From the NCBI GenBank assembly GCA_033763355.1, contig JANRKT010000311.1:1-15767 (forward strand): a stretch of DNA of 15,767 nucleotides, read 5' to 3'. The notes beneath the pieces are model-generated. The model saw nothing but the letters and a program-made list of their open reading frames with translations. It was not told where the DNA came from and did not search any database. This DNA is from JANRKT01 sp033763355 (GTDB taxonomy: Bacteria; Bacteroidota; Bacteroidia; Chitinophagales; Chitinophagaceae). Each line of letters begins with the position of its first letter. Position 1 is the first letter of the stretch. This document shows positions 6,204 to 14,164 of this stretch, piece by piece. The position numbers and the translations under genes are program-made.

Positions 6204-6219
6204 TCAAATTTTTATTGTC

Positions 6220-8148
6220 ATGCAGAAAACTTATTTGCTTATTGTTGCTCAATTCTTGTTCTTTTTACCTTCTTTCTCCCAGACAGACCGCTGGCAGCAG
6301 AGGGTGAAATATGTAATGGATATTAACATGGATGTGGTTACCAACCGTTTTAAGGGTAAACAAAAACTCGAATACTGGAACAATTCACCCGATACACTCA
6401 AACATGTATTTTATCATTTGTACTGGAACGCATTTCAGCCCGGCAGCATGATGGATGCCCGGAGCAATGAACTGGGCAAAGAAGTGATAAATGGCCGCAA
6501 CGACTGGGATGCGAGGGTAAGGGACAGGATTTTGAAGCTGCAGCCGGATGAAACAGGGTACCAGAAAATAATTTCATTAAAGATGAATGGCGTTTTACAG
6601 AAAACAGAAATGTATGAAACCATTCTGAAAGTAATGCTCAGCAAACCCATTCTCCCCAAAAGCAAGGTGTTGTTTGAAATGGAATTTGAAACCCAGGTGC
6701 CTGTGCAGATACGGCGGAGCGGAAGGGATAATGCAGAAGGCGTTCGCTACAGCATGGCGCAATGGTACCCCAAACTTTGTGAATACGATTACGAAGGATG
6801 GCACCCCACGCCATATATAGCCCGTGAATTTTACGGGGTTTGGGGAGATTATGAAGTGAATATTACGATTGATAAAAAATATGTGATTGCTGCTACAGGC
6901 TATTTGCAGAACCCGCAATCAATCGGTTATGGGTATGAAGCAAAGGGGTCAAAAATTACTGCAACTCCCGGCAATACCCTTACATGGAAATTTATTGCAC
7001 CTAATGTGCATGATTTTGTATGGGCTGCAGACCCGGAGTATAAACACCTTACCAAAACTGTAAGAGACGGGCTGGTGCTTCATGCTTTTTATAAAATTGA
7101 CGCTGCAAAACTCAAAGCCCAGTTTAATGCCTATCCAGACAGGATGAAACAGCAATTCAGGAATGATGCCGATTTGTTTGTAAGGTATTACCAGTCGCAA
7201 TGGGAAGATGTGCTTGAACTGGCCGCAAAGGCAATCCCCTACATGGATAAAACATTTGGCAAATATCCATATAAGCAATACTCCTTTATCCAGGGTGGCG
7301 ACGGGGGAATGGAATACCCGATGGCTACATTACTGAAAGGGGCAGGCGAAGAAGTAACGATACATGAGTGGATGCACAGCTGGTACCAGATGATGATGGG
7401 AAGCAACGAATCGTTGCATGCATGGATGGATGAAGGTTTTACCAGTTATGCAGAGTCAAGGATATTTAAATACCTTGAAGGCGATACTGCAAAATTTCCG
7501 CACAGGTACGCTTATGCGGCATACATCAATCTTGCAAAAAGCAGGTATGATGAGCCATTAACTACCCATGCTGACCAGTACAGCAGCAACTATGCTTATT
7601 CAACCAATGCATATTCAAAGGGTGAGGTGTTCATGGAGCAGTTGGGGTATATCGTGGGTGCAGCAGCAAGAGATAAAATTTTACTGGAGTATTATAACAG
7701 GTGGAAGTTCAAACATCCCAATCCAAACGACTTTATAAGGGTAGCGGAAGAGGTAAGCGGCATTCAACTGGACTGGTACAGGACTTTTTTTGTGAATACC
7801 AGTAAAACCATTGATTATGGCATTGACAGTTTGTGGGAAGAAAACAGCAAAACCAAAGTGCGTTTAAAAATGACAGGCAAAATGCCCATGCCGCTTGATG
7901 TGGAATTGCAGTTTAAAGACGGAAGCCGGGAACTGTCATACATACCCCAGTATCTGATGTTTGGGCAAAAACCCAATGAAGATGTTTCGGTTAAAAGAAC
8001 TGTGCACGAGCCCTGGAAATGGACACACACTACTTACGTGTTTGAAGTAAACCGCCGTTTAACAGATTTGAAAATAATTGAAATAGACCCGAGCATGAGG
8101 ATGGCTGATGTTGAAAGAAAGAATAACCGGTTGGAATTAAACTGGTAA
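6220..8148 (+). CDS. Secreted M1-family zinc metallopeptidase
   Basis: Predicted exported aminopeptidase-like enzyme of 642 residues. It has a Sec signal peptide (MQKTYLLIVAQFLFFLPSFS, cleavage near FSQ) and an N-terminal beta domain starting VKYVMDINMDVVTNRFKGKQ. The gluzincin zinc site is complete: H382-E383-W-M-H386 and, 18 residues further, E405 in WMDEGFTSYAE. Y465 in AYSKGEVF is the likely transition-state tyrosine. The exopeptidase motif GxMEN is GGMEYP (362-367) here, with Tyr for Asn, a form I associate with Bacteroidota M1 members. The C-terminal part (about 530-642) is beta-rich. Export suggests periplasmic peptide trimming. It is a single-gene unit with its own leader and a strong terminator. 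Specificity cannot be predicted. Confidence 0.93.
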   Translation: MQKTYLLIVAQFLFFLPSFSQTDRWQQRVKYVMDINMDVVTNRFKGKQKLEYWNNSPDTLKHVFYHLYWNAFQPGSMMDARSNELGKEVINGRNDWDARVRDRILKLQPDETGYQKIISLKMNGVLQKTEMYETILKVMLSKPILPKSKVLFEMEFETQVPVQIRRSGRDNAEGVRYSMAQWYPKLCEYDYEGWHPTPYIAREFYGVWGDYEVNITIDKKYVIAATGYLQNPQSIGYGYEAKGSKITATPGNTLTWKFIAPNVHDFVWAADPEYKHLTKTVRDGLVLHAFYKIDAAKLKAQFNAYPDRMKQQFRNDADLFVRYYQSQWEDVLELAAKAIPYMDKTFGKYPYKQYSFIQGGDGGMEYPMATLLKGAGEEVTIHEWMHSWYQMMMGSNESLHAWMDEGFTSYAESRIFKYLEGDTAKFPHRYAYAAYINLAKSRYDEPLTTHADQYSSNYAYSTNAYSKGEVFMEQLGYIVGAAARDKILLEYYNRWKFKHPNPNDFIRVAEEVSGIQLDWYRTFFVNTSKTIDYGIDSLWEENSKTKVRLKMTGKMPMPLDVELQFKDGSRELSYIPQYLMFGQKPNEDVSVKRTVHEPWKWTHTTYVFEVNRRLTDLKIIEIDPSMRMADVERKNNRLELNW

Positions 8149-8164
8149 GAAATTTTTGAAACTA

Positions 8165-8197
8165 AAAGGGCATCCATTGGTACGGATGCCTTTTTTT
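8165..8197 (+). terminator. Intrinsic terminator after the M1 peptidase gene
   Basis: A perfect 7-bp stem GGCATCC (8169-8175) and GGATGCC (8184-8190) encloses the loop ATTGGTAC and is followed by seven T (8191-8197). The stem can be lengthened through preceding A residues and the T-run. It lies between convergent genes, so it may also stop transcription of the response regulator from the other side, although the T-run on that strand is weaker (CTTTTAG). Confidence 0.92.
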
Positions 8198-8231
8198 GTT
8201 TGACCGGGTCAGGGATTGGGGGTTTTTGTAT

Positions 8232-8861
8232 TTACCGCCCATAGTATTTGTTCACCGCTTCAACGCGGTTGTTTACATGCAGCTTCTCATAAATGTGGTA
8301 CACATGCTTCCTTACTGTTTCCTGTGCAATGCTGAGTTTAGCGGCTATTTCTTTATATAATAACCCTTTTGCAAGTAACTCCAGTATTTCAGCTTCACGG
8401 TTAGAAAGTTTATCAGGAAATGTATTAACGCCTGCAGGTATTTTCTGGAAAGCTGCTACCACTTTTCTTGCAATCTGGCTGCTCATCGGCGCCCCGCCTT
8501 CAAATAATTCTTTAATGGCTTCAAGCATTTTAAGCGGAGCAGTTTTTTTAAGTATATAGCCATTTGCGCCTGCGGCAAGCGCTTCAAAAATCTTTTCATC
8601 TTCTTCATAAACCGTGCACATCATGAAAAGGATACCGGGGTTTTCCGGTTTAATTTGTTTTACACATTCAATGCCGCTCATGCCCCCGAGGTTAATATCC
8701 ATCAGCACCACATTGGGCTGTAATTGGGGGATGCCGGTAACGGCTTCTTCCGCAGAACTAAAAGATCCGAGCAGTGTATATCCTTCTGCCATCATAATAA
8801 TTTGCTCTAGCGCCTCCCGGATGTCCTTATTGTCTTCCACAATACAAACCGATATAATCAT
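8232..8861 (-). CDS. NarL/LuxR-family response regulator
   Basis: Cytosolic two-component transcription regulator of 209 residues. The receiver domain (about 1-120) has the acidic pair E9-D10, phospho-acceptor D55 in VVLMDINLGG, T83 and K105 in YILKKT, so all switch residues are present. The C-terminal domain (about 148-209) is a LuxR-type HTH: LSNREAEILELLAKGLLYKEIAAKLSIAQETVRKHVYHIYEKL. The likely partner is the histidine kinase encoded 79 bp upstream in the same direction; the HisKA_3 type of that kinase is the usual partner of NarL-type regulators. The gap has its own exact TAnnTTTG box overlapped by a palindrome, so it can be transcribed separately from the kinase and may control itself. 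Target genes cannot be named. Confidence 0.93.
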   Translation of the reverse strand: MIISVCIVEDNKDIREALEQIIMMAEGYTLLGSFSSAEEAVTGIPQLQPNVVLMDINLGGMSGIECVKQIKPENPGILFMMCTVYEEDEKIFEALAAGANGYILKKTAPLKMLEAIKELFEGGAPMSSQIARKVVAAFQKIPAGVNTFPDKLSNREAEILELLAKGLLYKEIAAKLSIAQETVRKHVYHIYEKLHVNNRVEAVNKYYGR

Positions 8862-8881
8862 GGTGACATACCTGTTTTTTG

Positions 8882-8914
8882 CAAAGCTACTGTATAACTT
8901 TTATACATACAGTA
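8882..8914 (-). promoter_or_regulatory. Response regulator promoter with overlapping palindrome
   Basis: On the minus strand TAGCTTTG (8889-8882) is an exact TAnnTTTG box, placed to start transcription near 8875, about 14 nt before the ATG. Overlapping it is an inverted repeat TACTGTAT (8888-8895) with ATACAGTA (8907-8914), 8 of 8 bp and an 11-nt spacer. Nested in it are GTATAA (8892-8897) and TTATAC (8901-8906). The repeat fills the space between the -7 box and where the -33 box should be. No TTG at good spacing is seen (nearest at 28 nt), as expected of a promoter that needs an activator. Confidence 0.6.
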
Positions 8915-8940
8915 CCCCAAAGTGGTTATTCAAACTGCTT

Positions 8941-10845
8941 TTACCTTATGGGCACCTGCATCTGAACGGATGTACCCTGCCCGTTTGAAACGGAAAGCCA
9001 GCCGCCAACATGGTCAAGCCTGTCATGCATGTTCCTGAGGCCACTGCGGTAAACTTTTACATTCTTTACATCAAAGCCCACCCCGTTATCCCTTATAATA
9101 ATGGTAAAACGGCTGTCAGCAATAAATTCAACTTCAACACGTGTGGCCCCGGAATGTTTTACAATATTGTGAAGCGCCTCTTTAACTGTGAGTAAAATAT
9201 TTCTCCTCACCTGGCCGCTGATGAAATGGTCCGGTATATCATCAGGCAGAATAATTTTAAGGTTGATGTGAAAAGGTTCAAAAAACTCAACCACCATGTG
9301 CCTGATATAAGCTACCAGGTTAGGTAAAGAATCATTGCGGGTGTTCATGGTCCAGACGATTTCATTCATCCTGGTTACCAGTTTAGCGGCAGTGTCTGAT
9401 ATTTTTCCTGCTTCTTCGGTATTTGGCTTTTCTGCTTTTGATTTCATCAGTTCGCTCAGCAGCCTGATGGCAGTAAGGCCGGAGCCTATTTCGTCATGTA
9501 TTTCCTGTGCAATGCGGCTCCTCTCTTTGTCCTTTGCCTCCATAACGGCCCTGAATTTTTCCAGTTCTTTTCTTTCATTTTCATTGCGCAGTAATTCAAG
9601 CGACCTGGCTTTTTCTGCTTCGTCCATTCTTGCTTTATAACCCAGCCCGAGCATAAAGAAAAACATCTGCATAACAATACCCGCCTGGAACAGAACCAGC
9701 GGCTCACCAATGATACGGAAGAGAACAGTATTGTAATAACCGGTGCGGGAATAATACAGGGCGGCAGCTCCAGACAGGCAAAGCAGTAACGACCCCATTG
9801 CAATATACCATGCCATCCGGGTTTTCCATGAAAAGAGAATGAGGATAATGTAAAGCGAACAGCAAAGCATGAAAATCCTCAGCCCTTCAAAAACATCAAC
9901 AGAAATATAATGCCAGGTATTGGAAAATGCAAGAAATACATCAAGGATAAGGAAAACAAGCTGGATGCCGGTAAGTACTTTAATGAGTTTATTAATGTCC
10001 GGCAACTGCTGCTTCAATGATAAGAAGCGGTTTACAAACAGCAGATAAAAAATAAAGCCGGTTATCTGCAGCAGGTGAAAGTTAAAGATGCGGAAATAGT
10101 GATATGGTTTGCCAAAGGAAAAATAAACGCCTGCATGAATGGCGAAATAAATAACAAATGCGGCTGCCGCAATGCCATAATAAAGGTATTCCCTGCGCCT
10201 TCTCCTGAAAAAACGCATAAAGGCATAAACAGCCATGGCTATCATAATGCCTGTAATAATGGTGTTGATGTAAATAAAGCGCCTGTTGGGTTCAAGCAAA
10301 TGAACATAAGTAAACTCGGTAACATACCGGGGTTTTATCAGCACAGGGTCAAAATAAGTCCAGTTGAAAAATTTTATATCAAGCCATGCATAATAAGTAA
10401 CCTGCGATGAAGGCGGAATGATGATCCATTCGTATGGTATGTTGTTCCATACTGCAGATGAATAAATGCTGGTTTTATTTGAAAGGTGGATAAGCCTGCC
10501 AGATGTGGTGTCCAGTGCATACAGCCTGAAGTCAATTGCCCTGCCGGCATAAAACAGCAATGAATCGGCCCTGCTGCTGTTGTTGCGCAGTATCATCCTT
10601 ATAAAATAATTGCCGTTTAGTTCCTGCGCTTTAAATAAAAATTTATGATTGGGGTAAATGAAGGGAGAGTAGGGGAGTTGTTCAGGGGTGGTTGTTCCGC
10701 TGCGATCTATTAAGTAAGCTATTTTATTACCGGCCAAACAGTATTTGTCAATATCAGTAGTGCCTGTCACCGAATCAGCCTGGGAGAAGGATGTGGTGCA
10801 GAGCAATTGTAAAATAATAATATAATAAGCAGCAGCACTTTTCAT
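8941..10845 (-). CDS. 7TM-DISM sensor histidine kinase (HisKA_3 type)
   Basis: Inner-membrane sensor kinase of 634 residues. A signal peptide (MKSAAAYYIIILQLLCTTS) leads into a periplasmic 7TMR-DISM extracellular-type domain (about 40-185, with YFIRMILRNNSS), then a cluster of seven likely membrane segments (about 190-405). A coiled coil (about 410-440) precedes the HisKA_3 phospho-acceptor region ERSRIAQEIHDEIGSG with H450. The GHKL ATPase domain has N-box EALHNIVKHS, G1 RDNGVGFD and G2 GLRNMHDRL...GQGTSV. I chose the ATG at 10845 because the signal peptide starts there; the longer frame would begin with a TTG at 10869. DISM domains are thought to bind small ligands such as carbohydrates, but the ligand here is unknown. 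It acts with the downstream regulator. Confidence 0.92.
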   Translation of the reverse strand: MKSAAAYYIIILQLLCTTSFSQADSVTGTTDIDKYCLAGNKIAYLIDRSGTTTPEQLPYSPFIYPNHKFLFKAQELNGNYFIRMILRNNSSRADSLLFYAGRAIDFRLYALDTTSGRLIHLSNKTSIYSSAVWNNIPYEWIIIPPSSQVTYYAWLDIKFFNWTYFDPVLIKPRYVTEFTYVHLLEPNRRFIYINTIITGIMIAMAVYAFMRFFRRRRREYLYYGIAAAAFVIYFAIHAGVYFSFGKPYHYFRIFNFHLLQITGFIFYLLFVNRFLSLKQQLPDINKLIKVLTGIQLVFLILDVFLAFSNTWHYISVDVFEGLRIFMLCCSLYIILILFSWKTRMAWYIAMGSLLLCLSGAAALYYSRTGYYNTVLFRIIGEPLVLFQAGIVMQMFFFMLGLGYKARMDEAEKARSLELLRNENERKELEKFRAVMEAKDKERSRIAQEIHDEIGSGLTAIRLLSELMKSKAEKPNTEEAGKISDTAAKLVTRMNEIVWTMNTRNDSLPNLVAYIRHMVVEFFEPFHINLKIILPDDIPDHFISGQVRRNILLTVKEALHNIVKHSGATRVEVEFIADSRFTIIIRDNGVGFDVKNVKVYRSGLRNMHDRLDHVGGWLSVSNGQGTSVQMQVPIR

Positions 10846-10876
10846 CGGGGTGGTAATATAGTGGATCAAAACTGCA

Positions 10877-10906
10877 CGAAGGTAGTGAAACTGTTTTCAC
10901 AGGCAA
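10877..10906 (-). promoter_or_regulatory. Candidate promoter of the histidine kinase gene
   Basis: Minus-strand TTG (10906-10904), a 19-nt spacer and TACCTTCG (10884-10877, 7 of 8 to TAnnTTTG) fit the Bacteroidota promoter well. Transcription would start near 10870, about 25 nt before the chosen ATG. The gap to the rsmG stop is only 66 bp, so readthrough from rsmG is also possible. Confidence 0.6.
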
Positions 10907-10911
10907 TAACA

Positions 10912-11559
10912 CTAAATGGGTATATATAAAATATATTTTTCATAAAAGAACGGTTCATTGAACATACTGCCAATGTCCCAGGTATAAGGTCTCAGCCCGC
11001 TTTCTGCAATTTCTGTTGAAAGGTCCCCCCCTTTAAGACAGATCAATCCCGGTTTTGATGTTGATGGTTTACTGCCTTCATCAGCCAGGATTTTTCTTTT
11101 TCTCAACAGGGGTTTGCTCCATTTCCATAAATCATTAAGCGGGGCAACGGCACGGCTTAATGCAAAGTCAAACTTCCTGTCTTTTATTTCTTCTGCACGG
11201 CCATGATGTGTGCTCACGTTTTTCAAGTCAAGCGCAGAGGCAACCTCATTTACTACTTTTATTTTTTTTCCTACAGAATCAACGAGATGAAATTGCACTT
11301 CAGGAAAATAAATGGCAAGTGGTATTCCCGGAAAACCGCCGCCCGTTCCAATATCAATAATTTCTGATCCGGGCGGAAAATCAAATACTGCAGCTATTGC
11401 AAGGGAATGTAAAACATGTTTCTCTAAGAGTGCATCAATATCTTTACGGGATATAACATTGATCTTGCTGTTCCAGTCTTTATACAGTGTTTCTGATTGT
11501 TTAAACTGGTTGATCTGCTGTGGGGTAAAACCGGAAAAATATTTCAGGAGTATTTCCAT
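10912..11559 (-). CDS. rsmG: 16S rRNA (guanine(527)-N7)-methyltransferase
   Basis: SAM-dependent RsmG/GidB enzyme that methylates N7 of G527 in the 530 loop of 16S rRNA; its loss in other bacteria gives low-level streptomycin resistance. The 215-residue protein shows the family blocks in order: KINVISRKD (32-40), HVLHSLAIA (48-56), the SAM motif IDIGTGGGFPGIPLAI (68-83), HLVDSVGKKIKVV (91-103), GRAEE (120-124), the signature FALSRAVAPL (132-141) and GLICLKGG (171-178). Between the last two, a hydrophilic stretch (about 153-170, KRKILADEGSKPSTSKP) is longer than in E. coli-type RsmG. It follows the glycosyltransferase by 42 bp in the same direction and may share its transcript. mnmG, its partner in many genomes, is not here. 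Confidence 0.94.
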   Translation of the reverse strand: MEILLKYFSGFTPQQINQFKQSETLYKDWNSKINVISRKDIDALLEKHVLHSLAIAAVFDFPPGSEIIDIGTGGGFPGIPLAIYFPEVQFHLVDSVGKKIKVVNEVASALDLKNVSTHHGRAEEIKDRKFDFALSRAVAPLNDLWKWSKPLLRKRKILADEGSKPSTSKPGLICLKGGDLSTEIAESGLRPYTWDIGSMFNEPFFYEKYILYIPI

Positions 11560-11601
11560 CAGGCAAATTGAGTTACTTTGTTGAACAATGATAATCGCTT
11601 T

Positions 11602-12723
11602 CTATTTCCAGTTTGTCCGGGGCTTTTGCCACAAAGAGGCGGCAAAAATGAGGTAATAAAAAAACATCCAGGCGTCCATAAACCAGAACCAGGGCTTAAG
11701 GTCTGTTTCATTTAAACGGTCCATACATTTAAACCAGGTAATCATTTGTACTGCCATTCTCAGGATAAATATGCCAGCAACCCATTTCCAGTCAAATACA
11801 AAAAAGCTTGCAGCCAAAAGGGGATAAAAAAGAAAATAACTGAGCGAATATAGACCCAGCAGGAAGCGGTGAAGCGGTTTATAATATTTACCGGTTGAAA
11901 AATGCCTGTTTTTTTGCTTCCACCACCCTGCAAAAGTATTTTTAGGAACCGACAAGGTAAATGCTTCTTTATCTAATACAACAGCTGTGTTGTTTTCATT
12001 AGCCGCCATATTGATGAAGAGGTCATCATCCCCGCTGCTGATGCGATTATGCGATGCAAAGCCTTTATGCCGGAAGAACAGCTGCCTGCGGTAAGCAAGG
12101 TTTCTGCCAACACCCATATACGGTATGCCTGCCAGTGCAAAGGAAAGATATTGAAGGGCGGTATGAAAAGTATCAAAACGGATGATCTTGTTCAGCATAC
12201 CTTTTGTTTTATGAAAACCGCCATAGCCAAGCACTATTTCAATATCGTTTACAAAAGCTTCCTGCATTTTTTGTATCCAGTATTCTGAAGCTGGTACGCA
12301 ATCGGCATCTGTCAGCAGGATGATTTCGTATTTGGCTGTTTTAATTCCAACGGATAAAGGGAATTTTTTCCCGGGTATCAGTTTGGCTTCCTGTTTAAGT
12401 TCAACAACATTAAGGTGGCGGAACTGTTTATGCAGGCCTTCCAGCAGGTATTTGGTTTCATCCTGTGAGTTATCGTTTACCACAATTACTTCATGCGTTG
12501 AGCGGTAAGACTGCACCAGCACACCGGGTAAATTATTGGCAAGGTTTTCGGCCTCATCCCTTGCGCAGATGATTACACTTACGGGGTGTTCACGGCTGGC
12601 TTGTTGCGGTTCCTGTTGCCTGAAAAAAGCAAGTTTGCCGAAAAAAAACAGGTAATAAAACAACTGAATTGCAGTAGCCAGGCAAAAGCAATAGAAAATG
12701 TAGATCCACCAATCACTAAACAT
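11602..12723 (-). CDS. Membrane glycosyltransferase, family 2
   Basis: Predicted inner-membrane GT2 (GT-A fold) enzyme of 373 residues. One membrane segment (about 5-29) is followed by the catalytic domain: VSVIICARDEAENL (48-61), VIVVNDNSQDET (79-90), the DxD motif LLTDADC (136-142), the acceptor-side GVGRNLAYRR, SSGDDDLF (229-235) and QKNRH (270-274), a variant of QxxRW. Several hydrophobic segments follow (about 285-365). Such enzymes move a sugar from a nucleotide donor to a lipid, glycan or protein; which one is unknown. I chose the ATG at 12723 because it starts the membrane segment; a longer frame would add 38 residues without family character and run into the promoter zone of tgt. It heads the minus-strand block and has rsmG 42 bp downstream. 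Confidence 0.88.
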   Translation of the reverse strand: MFSDWWIYIFYCFCLATAIQLFYYLFFFGKLAFFRQQEPQQASREHPVSVIICARDEAENLANNLPGVLVQSYRSTHEVIVVNDNSQDETKYLLEGLHKQFRHLNVVELKQEAKLIPGKKFPLSVGIKTAKYEIILLTDADCVPASEYWIQKMQEAFVNDIEIVLGYGGFHKTKGMLNKIIRFDTFHTALQYLSFALAGIPYMGVGRNLAYRRQLFFRHKGFASHNRISSGDDDLFINMAANENNTAVVLDKEAFTLSVPKNTFAGWWKQKNRHFSTGKYYKPLHRFLLGLYSLSYFLFYPLLAASFFVFDWKWVAGIFILRMAVQMITWFKCMDRLNETDLKPWFWFMDAWMFFYYLIFAASLWQKPRTNWK

Positions 12724-12856
12724 GGCTGCGAAAATAAAGTGACGCAAGTTAGTGCAGCGGCAAAGGATTTCACATGGTGTTGATAAGTGGTTTGAATTTT
12801 GCAATTCAGGGTTTTCATGCAAAACTTCAGTCTTCAAACTTATCTTGCATTGTTTT
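12724..12856. promoter_or_regulatory. Divergent control region between glycosyltransferase and tgt
   Basis: This 133-bp gap must hold promoters in both directions if the chosen starts are right. A perfect hairpin TGAATT (12793-12798), loop TTGC, AATTCA (12803-12808) lies near the centre. TATCTTGC (12841-12848) before tgt and, on the other strand, TATTTTCG close to the glycosyltransferase start are imperfect -7 boxes. Neither has a well-spaced TTG, so I do not assign exact promoters. Confidence 0.45.
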
Positions 12857-13996
12857 ATGGCAGCATTAAAATTTACTTTAGAAGCAACAGACGCGCATAG
12901 CCATGCTAGGACGGGAAGAATAATAACAGATCATGGGGAAATTTCCACTCCTGTCTTTATGCCGGTGGGCACAGCAGGCAGTGTAAAAGCGGTAACACAG
13001 CAGCAATTAAAAGATGATGTAAAGGCGCAGATCATTCTTGGCAATACCTATCATTTGTATTTAAGGCCGGGGCTTGAAGTACTTGAGCAGGCAGGCGGGC
13101 TGCACTTGTTTAACGGATGGGATAAGCCCATACTGACCGACAGCGGCGGTTACCAGGTTTTTTCACTTGCCGGAACAAGAAAGATAAATGAAGAAGGGGT
13201 GATGTTCCAGAGCCACATTGACGGCAGCAGGCATTTGTTTACCCCTGAAAAAGTTATGGACATACAGCGAAGCATAGGCGCTGATATTGTTATGGCTTTT
13301 GATGAATGCCCGCCTTACTCCAGTGAATATGATTATGCAAAGCAATCCATGGATCTTACTCACCGCTGGCTTGAACGTTGCATTAATCAGTTTCACAACA
13401 CGGAGGCAAAATACAGCTACGAACAGAACCTGTTCCCGATAGTCCAGGGCAGTATGTATAAAGATTTGAGGAAAGCTTCCTGCGGTTACATTGCTTCCAA
13501 AGAAGCTGTTGGTAATGCAATAGGAGGGTTGAGCGTAGGAGAACCTGAAGAAATGATGTATGAACTATGTGGTTTCTGCTGCGAAAACCTCCCGCAGAAC
13601 AAGCCCCGTTACCTGATGGGAGTTGGTACACCATGGAATATACTTGAATGTATAAGCCTTGGTATTGATATGTTTGATTGTGTTATGCCTACCCGTAACG
13701 GACGCAATGCCATGCTTTTTACCTCAAAAGGGGTGATTAACATTGACAATAAAAAATGGGAGAAAGATTTTTCGCCTATTGACGATGGTATAGATTGTTC
13801 ATTCAGTAATTATTACAGCAAAGCATACCTACGTCACCTCATCAAATCCAAAGAAATACTTGGTTTAACCATTGCCAGTGTGCACAATCTTGCTTTTTAC
13901 CTTTGGCTGGTAAGGGAGGCAAGGAGCCGAATCCTTTCCGGGCAGTTTAGTTCATGGAAGAGCGGATTTACCGGTATTATAAAACAAAGGCTTTAG
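12857..13996 (+). CDS. tgt: tRNA-guanine(34) transglycosylase
   Basis: Replaces guanine at wobble position 34 of GUN-anticodon tRNAs with preQ1 on the way to queuosine. The 379-residue TIM-barrel protein carries the active-site aspartates D95 (LTDSGGYQVFS) and D274 (MFDCVMPTRNGR, the nucleophile), plus GGLSVGEP and YLMGVGTPWNILE. The family zinc site (C-x-C-x2-C with a later His) is incomplete: by alignment to the Zymomonas enzyme the positions are I312, C314 and S317, while H343 in SVHNLAFY is kept. I recall Bacteroidota homologues also varying here, so this is probably not damage. I chose the ATG at 12857 because MAALKFTLEATD matches family N-termini; an ATG 105 bp upstream adds unrelated residues. 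The queuosine synthesis genes are elsewhere. Confidence 0.94.
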   Translation: MAALKFTLEATDAHSHARTGRIITDHGEISTPVFMPVGTAGSVKAVTQQQLKDDVKAQIILGNTYHLYLRPGLEVLEQAGGLHLFNGWDKPILTDSGGYQVFSLAGTRKINEEGVMFQSHIDGSRHLFTPEKVMDIQRSIGADIVMAFDECPPYSSEYDYAKQSMDLTHRWLERCINQFHNTEAKYSYEQNLFPIVQGSMYKDLRKASCGYIASKEAVGNAIGGLSVGEPEEMMYELCGFCCENLPQNKPRYLMGVGTPWNILECISLGIDMFDCVMPTRNGRNAMLFTSKGVINIDNKKWEKDFSPIDDGIDCSFSNYYSKAYLRHLIKSKEILGLTIASVHNLAFYLWLVREARSRILSGQFSSWKSGFTGIIKQRL

Positions 13997-14164
13997 CAGT
14001 TGCATTTCAAAAAAACATTTTCTATCTTTATTTTCCGCTCAGCCATTTGAAAGTTAACATCCATTACCCCTTAGTTAACGGCTTACTGATAAAACCACCC
14101 CATGCAGATGAATTTTTAACTCCGGTTGCCTGCTATTTTTTATTCAACCTTTTAACCTTTGGTT
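13997..14164 (+). promoter_or_regulatory. Upstream region of the second glycosyltransferase
   Basis: This 168-bp AT-rich gap has no gene. It holds two self-complementary GTTAAC sites (14053-14058 and 14074-14079) exactly 21 bp apart, that is two helical turns. TAACCTTTG (14153-14161) resembles a TAnnTTTG box with one extra base but lies too close to the start to be convincing. No hairpin plus T-run closes tgt, so readthrough is possible. Confidence 0.4.

Larger units (their letters stand above)
5997..6219. other. Intergenic region before the M1 peptidase gene
   Basis: This 223-bp gap has two parts. The left part (6017-6081) carries two related GTCTG hairpins. The right part (6138-6203) is a symmetrical, AT-rich leader just before the peptidase start. 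A TAGATTTTG stretch (6165-6173) resembles the TAnnTTTG box but has one extra base, so a promoter is likely but not defined. No small gene is apparent. Confidence 0.6.

Noticed and set aside
6949..7278. 109-codon minus-strand frame inside the M1 peptidase gene
   Set aside because: It lies wholly inside a strongly supported gene on the other strand and shows no family pattern.
8614..8988. 124-codon plus-strand frame antisense to the response regulator
   Set aside because: It is the mirror of a well-supported receiver domain, is Ser/Ile/Leu-rich, and crosses the regulator promoter. Shadow of the real gene.
10846..10869. Longer histidine kinase start at 10869
   Set aside because: It would use a TTG codon located about at the expected transcription start, and the extra eight residues precede a complete signal peptide.
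12724..12837. Longer start of the minus-strand glycosyltransferase (ATG at 12837)
   Set aside because: The extra 38 residues have no family character and would overlap the tgt upstream region. The start before the membrane segment fits better.
12752..12856. Longer start of tgt
   Set aside because: The extra 35 residues do not match any Tgt N-terminus, while MAALKFTLEATD does.
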